Origin: QKTW01 sp052161885
GTDB lineage: Bacteria > Bacteroidota > Bacteroidia > Chitinophagales > Chitinophagaceae
Direction of reading: 5' to 3'
Assembly: GCA_052161885.1 (NCBI GenBank)
Contig: CP197396.1
Span: 682,001 to 746,000 of the forward strand
Length of the DNA stretch: 64,000 nt
The notes under the pieces are model-generated. The model was not told the origin of the DNA and ran no database searches. It worked only from the letters and a program-made list of their open reading frames with translations. Below are positions 59,088 through 64,000 of this stretch, piece after piece; positions within the stretch are counted from its first letter, which is position 1; each line of letters begins with the position of its first letter. The translations under genes and the position numbers were made by a program.

Positions 59088-62000
59088 TTATTGCTGAGCG
59101 GCCTGCTGCAGCGCCTGCATATTGATTTTACCACTGATCTTCTGCGACAGGAGCTGTACTTTCTGCTCAAGGTCTTTAGCTGTTTTATCATCGCCTGATG
59201 ATTTTGCAACATTTCCTATGAGGTTAATAATGCCGAGATCGCGCTGTACATCACTTACCATAGTCTCACGGGCATCATCGTTTAGTGTCAGTATCCAGTT
59301 CAGGTCGGCTTCCATGTTAGCTACAAGCTGCATTGCCACTTTGTGACCTTTTTCTTTTTCGCCGATCTGGTAATAGCCATTGACCATATAATAGGCAGAA
59401 GGATCGAAACCTTGCAGCAGATATGGATTGTAAGCATAAGATGACTGCGTGATGCTCTTGTCCACTTTATCCAGCAATGCTACCGCGTCATTATGACGGC
59501 CTGTTTTATTCAGCTCTGCAGCAATACGGGGCGCATTGTTGCGGTATGCTGTGAACATGATTTTATTTTTCTCATCGAAGTACACGTTGTTCTTTTCTCC
59601 GCCACCCCAGCGATAAGTGTCCATAAACAGTTTAAAACTCTTATCTGCATCTACAAAGCCCAGGTCCTGACGTTGCTGAGGGTTGGTTGAATCAACGAAT
59701 TTATAAGGAACAAGACGGTATACCATACCTTCCATTTTCAGGTAGTCCTGCATGCCCTGGTAATTGTCACCCGGCAGGCCGCCGCCAAAATATATCGGGC
59801 GCTTCCAGCCATCTGATGCTATTGCAGCAACCATATTCAGAACAGCAATATCATCTTTGTAGGCAACATCTTTGCTGAAAACAAACTTCATTTCATTGAT
59901 GATATGACCGGTATCGGCTGCATTCACCATGCCGTTTTTCACCAGATCTTCTTTAGAGAGGCTCTGTACATAGAAGTTCTTGGTCGGGAAATAGTTTTCG
60001 CCTTCACCACCGGTAGTCTGCATCTTGTTATTCGGATCGCTGCTTACAATAAACTTACAGATATCCATCAGGTTGATGTACTGGTTCTGTGGTATCTGCG
60101 GGCTTTGTGAAGCACGGATGTAGTTATGATGATCGCCTACATAATCTTCTTTTTTCCACACCATCGGCACTGCATCAGCCGTATTGATCTTATAATTCAG
60201 CTGGTCGATATACCAATCTATACCGAGAAGACTGAGGTTAATGATGCGAACATCCGGACGCACACCTTCAATTTCCTGCAGGTACCAAACGGGGTATGTA
60301 TCATTATCGCCGAATGTAAACAGGATAGCGTTCGGTGCACAGGAATTCAATGTATTCCATGCACTGTCGCGCGCCCATGTTTTGCGGGAGCGATCATGGT
60401 CATCCCATTCTTTTGCAGCCATCAGTGTAGGTACGGCCAGCAGGCAAAGCAGGGTTGTAAGTGCAGCAGATGCCGTGCTGTTTTTTACAGCTTTACGCAG
60501 CCACTGGTCTACCATCAGTACACCCAGACCTATCCATATAGCATAGGCGTATGTAGAACCGGCGTAAGCGTAGTCGCGCTCACGTGGCTGCAGCGGTGTA
60601 TTGTTGAGGAACAATACTACTGCTATACCGGTAAAGAAGAACAGCAGGAATACGACCATACCGTCTTTCTTATTGCGGTTAAACTGGTACACAAGACCAA
60701 GGATACCCAGGATAAACGGCAGGAAGTACAGTTCATTACGGGCTGGGTTATTTTTAAACCCATCTCCCATTGCATCCATATCGCCTACGCGGTGGCTGTC
60801 GAAAAATTTGAAACCGGAAACCCAGTTGCCTGCCCGCGGATCGCCCTGGCCTTCCACATCATTCTGGCGGCCGGCATAGTTCCACATAAAATAGCGCCAC
60901 CACATCCAGTTGAGCTGGTAGTTGAAGAAGAATTTATAATTATCTGCAGATGTCGGTTCATCATTAGGGCCGAGGCCTAAATACTGGCGGTAAAACTGAA
61001 CGTGACCACCATCGTTGTTATCCCAGATACGCGGGAAGAAACGGAGATTGTCAAATTTTGGTTCGAGCTTTTTACCTACCACATCATAGCGGTCTTTACC
61101 GTCTTTTTTAGACTTATCGTACATCTTTCCTTTTTCATCAAAGCCGGTCATCTGCGACGTGAAGTCAGGTCCGAAGAACAGCGGCTGCTGGCCGAACTGC
61201 TCACGGGAAATGTATGAAGTAAGACTCATTGCATTGTCCGGGTTCGTCATGTCGATTGGAACATCAGCACGTGAACGTACGATAGCAGCAATATAAGAAG
61301 AGAAGCCTATGATAATAAAGCAAAGGCAGAGAACACCTGTGTGGAGCAGGTACCAGCCCTTTCTTTTGGCAAAGATGAGCAGCCATACCATTACTGCGCA
61401 AAGCAGAACGATAAAGAATATGGCACCGCTGTCAAATGGCAGTCCAAAACCATTTACAAATATGAGATCAAATTTGGACGACAGCGCCGGAATGCCCTGT
61501 AATACGCCAAACTGTACAAGCCCCAGGAAGAAGCAACCCACAAGGAATGCAATGATCCCGCCTGTTGTGGTGGCTTTGTAGCGCTTGAAATAATATACCA
61601 TGGCCAATGCCGGTATCGTAAGCAGGTTCAGCAGGTGCACACCCACGGAAAGGCCCATCATATAAGAGATAAGCACCAGCCAACGGTCTGCATATTTATT
61701 GTCTGCGATGTTCTCCCATTTCAGGATCATCCAGAATACAATCGCTGTAAAGAAGGACGATGTTGCGTATACTTCCGCTTCCACAGCCGAAAACCAGAAA
61801 GTATCTGAGAACGTGTATGCCAGCGCACCTACAAGACCTGCCCCCATGATGAGGAAAGTCTGTTTGCTATCCGGTTCTTCATCAGAACCGGACGTCATCA
61901 GCTTTTTGGCAAGATGCGTAATGGTCCAGAACAGGAAAAGTATGGTTAAGCCGCTGGTAAGCGCAGAGAATGAATTGATGAAGGCCGCTACCTTGGCAGA

Positions 62001-62228
62001 AGGGGCTCCGGTCATAGCTCCGCCTCCGGCAAACATACCGAACAGACGCTGCATTAACATAAAGAAAGGGGCTCCGGGAGAGTGCCCTACTTCAACTTTG
62101 TAGGCGCAGGATAGGAATTCTCCACAATCCCAGAAGCTGACTGTAGGCTCCATAGTTAGCAGGTATACCACGTACGCGATAGCACCTGTAATCCAACCGG
62201 TAAGGTTGTTGATTTTACGGTAATTCAT
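59088..62228 (-). CDS. DUF2723 membrane glycosyltransferase, protein O-mannosyltransferase-like
   Basis: A 1046-residue inner-membrane protein. The N-terminal ~560 residues hold about thirteen helices and open with the DUF2723 signature AYVVYLLTMEPTVSFWDCGEFLSCAYKVEVGHSPGAPFF, which contains the acidic residue (DCGEF) and HxPGxP loop of GT-C-fold glycosyltransferases. The remaining ~480 residues are periplasmic and end in a helical tail (residues about 960-1046). Such proteins are thought to transfer sugars from polyprenyl-phosphate donors to exported proteins in Bacteroidota; substrate unproven. Confidence 0.88.
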   Translation of the reverse strand: MNYRKINNLTGWITGAIAYVVYLLTMEPTVSFWDCGEFLSCAYKVEVGHSPGAPFFMLMQRLFGMFAGGGAMTGAPSAKVAAFINSFSALTSGLTILFLFWTITHLAKKLMTSGSDEEPDSKQTFLIMGAGLVGALAYTFSDTFWFSAVEAEVYATSSFFTAIVFWMILKWENIADNKYADRWLVLISYMMGLSVGVHLLNLLTIPALAMVYYFKRYKATTTGGIIAFLVGCFFLGLVQFGVLQGIPALSSKFDLIFVNGFGLPFDSGAIFFIVLLCAVMVWLLIFAKRKGWYLLHTGVLCLCFIIIGFSSYIAAIVRSRADVPIDMTNPDNAMSLTSYISREQFGQQPLFFGPDFTSQMTGFDEKGKMYDKSKKDGKDRYDVVGKKLEPKFDNLRFFPRIWDNNDGGHVQFYRQYLGLGPNDEPTSADNYKFFFNYQLNWMWWRYFMWNYAGRQNDVEGQGDPRAGNWVSGFKFFDSHRVGDMDAMGDGFKNNPARNELYFLPFILGILGLVYQFNRNKKDGMVVFLLFFFTGIAVVLFLNNTPLQPRERDYAYAGSTYAYAIWIGLGVLMVDQWLRKAVKNSTASAALTTLLCLLAVPTLMAAKEWDDHDRSRKTWARDSAWNTLNSCAPNAILFTFGDNDTYPVWYLQEIEGVRPDVRIINLSLLGIDWYIDQLNYKINTADAVPMVWKKEDYVGDHHNYIRASQSPQIPQNQYINLMDICKFIVSSDPNNKMQTTGGEGENYFPTKNFYVQSLSKEDLVKNGMVNAADTGHIINEMKFVFSKDVAYKDDIAVLNMVAAIASDGWKRPIYFGGGLPGDNYQGMQDYLKMEGMVYRLVPYKFVDSTNPQQRQDLGFVDADKSFKLFMDTYRWGGGEKNNVYFDEKNKIMFTAYRNNAPRIAAELNKTGRHNDAVALLDKVDKSITQSSYAYNPYLLQGFDPSAYYMVNGYYQIGEKEKGHKVAMQLVANMEADLNWILTLNDDARETMVSDVQRDLGIINLIGNVAKSSGDDKTAKDLEQKVQLLSQKISGKINMQALQQAAQQ

Positions 62229-62533
62229 GCAAGCTTTTAGTTAGACAAGGCAACAAAAATAGAAAAATAGACGTATGCACAAAGAGCAATGTACGTATTT
62301 AACAAAACATCATACATTTAAGTATCCGGGATATGTAAGACTAGCCGGAGCTTTTCCGGTTTAACCCGCGCAGACAAAGGTTCTTGCGTTCTTACACACT
62401 GAGCTGTTTTTCATATGTGATCCGCACTCTATGTTCTTTAAAGCGTTTCAAAATTCCTAAATATACAGCCCGGCAATAACCTGGTGTTCTGAACCTCTGT
62501 ATTTTCCCGCCGGCCGGCGCGGCAAAAACGACA
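62229..62533. other. intergenic stretch upstream of the DUF2723 gene
   Basis: About 305 bases. Apart from the DUF2723 promoter at its left end I see no gene, strong hairpin or known repeat. Confidence 0.5.
62254..62283 (-). promoter_or_regulatory. promoter of the DUF2723 gene
   Basis: On the minus strand TTTG (62283-62280), 18 bases, then TATTTTTG (62261-62254): both Bacteroidota elements are perfect. The leader is about 20 bases. Confidence 0.7.
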
Positions 62534-64000
62534 TCAATAATCATCCTCACGCTTTATGGTTTCCCACCCGGTATTGCGGTAGCTGTCCCATACCAGCCAT
62601 AAGGCAATCATCGACAAAGTGAGGAATATCAGTTTAAGCCACCAGATGCCTACTGTAAGAAAGTGAGCAAAGCCCAGCAACCCTACAACAAAAAAAGACA
62701 AGAATACCCGCATCGTACGTCCGGAAACATTCGCCATCTGTTCCGGTACGGAAAACGGCAGCCTGCGCACGCCCACCAGCATCAGCAATAATGCAAAAAG
62801 TGTAAGGTTAGACAATGCCAGTATAGCGTCCAGTATAGCACTGCCACCCCACAGGTACAGTACGAATGCAGTAATGAGCAGGAAAAAAGGCATATAGAAC
62901 TTTACCCATAGCGCTTTAAACGCACCGCCCATTACCCTGCCCGGCTGTTGCAGCGGCGCAGCAGCATATATCCATGAAGCTTTGTACTGCTCTGAAATGT
63001 TGAGATAATTCAATGCCTGTATCAGGCTGAAGGCTGACAGATACAGCAGCAGCAGGTGCTTGTTGTGGTGCGGCAGGTCGTGCCAGGCATCTGAAAACGA
63101 CTCGCTGTGGTTGGAAAGCAGGTAGAAGAAATAAATAGGTACGTAGGCAAATGAAGGATACACTTTCATTTTAAAAGTACGGCTCCGGGAAGTCTGCAGC
63201 CAGGTCATGGCAAAACCGGCTTTTGCAGCGCCATCTTTGTTGAGCCAGCCCGAAAGCCTTTTGTAGAAAGCATTTGAGGTTGTTTTTGTTCCCTTGCTCT
63301 GTGCAGCAGAAGTTGCTGCAGGCATATCACCGGCACTGAGGCCGCCGATGTTACGTACAAAGCTGGGCGCCAGCCATTTTACGGTAACCCACATGCAGAT
63401 AACCGGGAACAGCAATGCTGCAATACTCCACCACTGGCTGCCGGGCAATGCACCTTCACCTCCGTTATGAAACCATACCCGGAAAGATGCTACCCAATAA
63501 GAAGGAGTAAACTGTATCCATCGCATGGAAGAAATATCCATATTTTTTACCGTGGCACTTTCCATGGTGCGGGGTAAAATATAGTAGGCTGCGAAAAGAA
63601 GTATGGATACTGCTATCTGCGAATAGTTGATCACTTCCTTAAATTTTTCAGGCTTGGCAAGCTTTAGCAGCAGCAGATAAAAACCATTTACAAGAAATAA
63701 GGCGATAAAAACGATCAGCAGCAACTGCAGCGGAAACACCACTGCCATTTGCCAGCCCTGCAGCACAGTTATAGCTATCCAGCCCGGTATAGCCATAGGA
63801 ATTACAAGGCGCAGCAGGTAAATAAAAATATGCAGTATGCGCGACAGGAACAGTGTCTGATCATTTACCGGTCTTGGTATGATGATAGATTTGTCGCGGG
63901 TATCAATAAGGACATTTGAAAAGTCGGTTATCAGCAGGAAACTGAGCATGAACAGGAACATGCTGAAATAGAACCAGAGCGACAGCAGCGGCTTATTATA
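62534..64000 (-). CDS. ABC-2-type permease-like membrane protein, N-terminus outside the window
   Basis: The gene runs off the right edge; the frame stays open through base 64000 (13 more codons before the Met at 63961), so the true start is outside. The visible ~488 residues contain ten or more hydrophobic helices in pairs, with the loop phrase LIDTRDKSIIIPRPVNDQTLFLSR after the second helix. That loop, and the absence of an ATP-binding domain, resembles bacterial exporter permeases of the ABC-2 type found in Bacteroidota. An ATPase gene would be expected upstream, beyond the window. The family is not certain. Confidence 0.6.
   Translation of the reverse strand, partial: YNKPLLSLWFYFSMFLFMLSFLLITDFSNVLIDTRDKSIIIPRPVNDQTLFLSRILHIFIYLLRLVIPMAIPGWIAITVLQGWQMAVVFPLQLLLIVFIALFLVNGFYLLLLKLAKPEKFKEVINYSQIAVSILLFAAYYILPRTMESATVKNMDISSMRWIQFTPSYWVASFRVWFHNGGEGALPGSQWWSIAALLFPVICMWVTVKWLAPSFVRNIGGLSAGDMPAATSAAQSKGTKTTSNAFYKRLSGWLNKDGAAKAGFAMTWLQTSRSRTFKMKVYPSFAYVPIYFFYLLSNHSESFSDAWHDLPHHNKHLLLLYLSAFSLIQALNYLNISEQYKASWIYAAAPLQQPGRVMGGAFKALWVKFYMPFFLLITAFVLYLWGGSAILDAILALSNLTLFALLLMLVGVRRLPFSVPEQMANVSGRTMRVFLSFFVVGLLGFAHFLTVGIWWLKLIFLTLSMIALWLVWDSYRNTGWETIKREDDY

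Overview
The window looks like ordinary chromosome of a free-living Bacteroidota bacterium, most likely in or near the family Chitinophagaceae. The reasons are nine or more near-perfect Bacteroidota -7 promoter boxes (TAnnTTTG), no Shine-Dalgarno signals before starts, Bacteroidota-restricted families (IPExxxVDY, DUF5686, DUF6438, DUF6624, DUF2723), a type IX secretion C-terminal sorting domain, and a bacterial sphingolipid operon. I see no rRNA, tRNA, CRISPR array, insertion sequence or prophage. These are judgements by eye without database searches.

Layout. 1-5.1 kb: the 3' end of an Omp85/TamA-type outer-membrane gene, an IPExxxVDY protein, a slipin/SPFH gene with a membrane partner, purA and a Lys/Asp-rich low-complexity protein. 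5.1-9 kb: pabB, a Gfo/Idh/MocA oxidoreductase, a secreted GH19 chitinase and a nitroreductase. 9.2-13.3 kb: two divergent kup potassium transporters. 13.4-22.2 kb: small envelope proteins, dusB, a methyltransferase, a MATE exporter, mgsA and truA. 22.3-31 kb: an RlmL-like rRNA methyltransferase, lipoproteins, a glutathionylspermidine-synthase-like ATP-grasp enzyme, a large flotillin-like protein with internal repeats, and dprA. 31-38.9 kb: a holin-4-like protein, a PIF1-type helicase, two short-chain dehydrogenase/reductase genes with an SMR exporter, and icd. 39-45.5 kb: a sugar aminotransferase with rfbC, then a secreted PhoD phosphatase/LamG protein. 57.5-64 kb: a tandem pair of secreted paralogues, a large DUF2723 glycosyltransferase and part of a membrane permease.

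The centrepiece is a ten-gene operon at 45760-56706 followed by a TetR gene. It appears to encode a full route to phosphoinositol ceramide. Serine palmitoyltransferase, a GNAT-type ceramide synthase candidate and an NAD-epimerase-type ceramide reductase candidate make the ceramide. Inositol-3-phosphate synthase, a CDP-alcohol phosphatidyltransferase and a PgpA-type phosphatase make phosphatidylinositol. An Aur1-like PAP2 enzyme would join the two, and a fatty-acid-hydroxylase-type enzyme would hydroxylate the ceramide. GtrA and an outer-membrane DUF5686 protein lie inside the operon. The phosphatidyltransferase is fused to a periplasmic domain of unknown function.

The intergenic DNA is also structured. 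Several families of short word-like repeats sit directly behind stop codons, mostly between convergent genes, alongside strong hairpin terminators.
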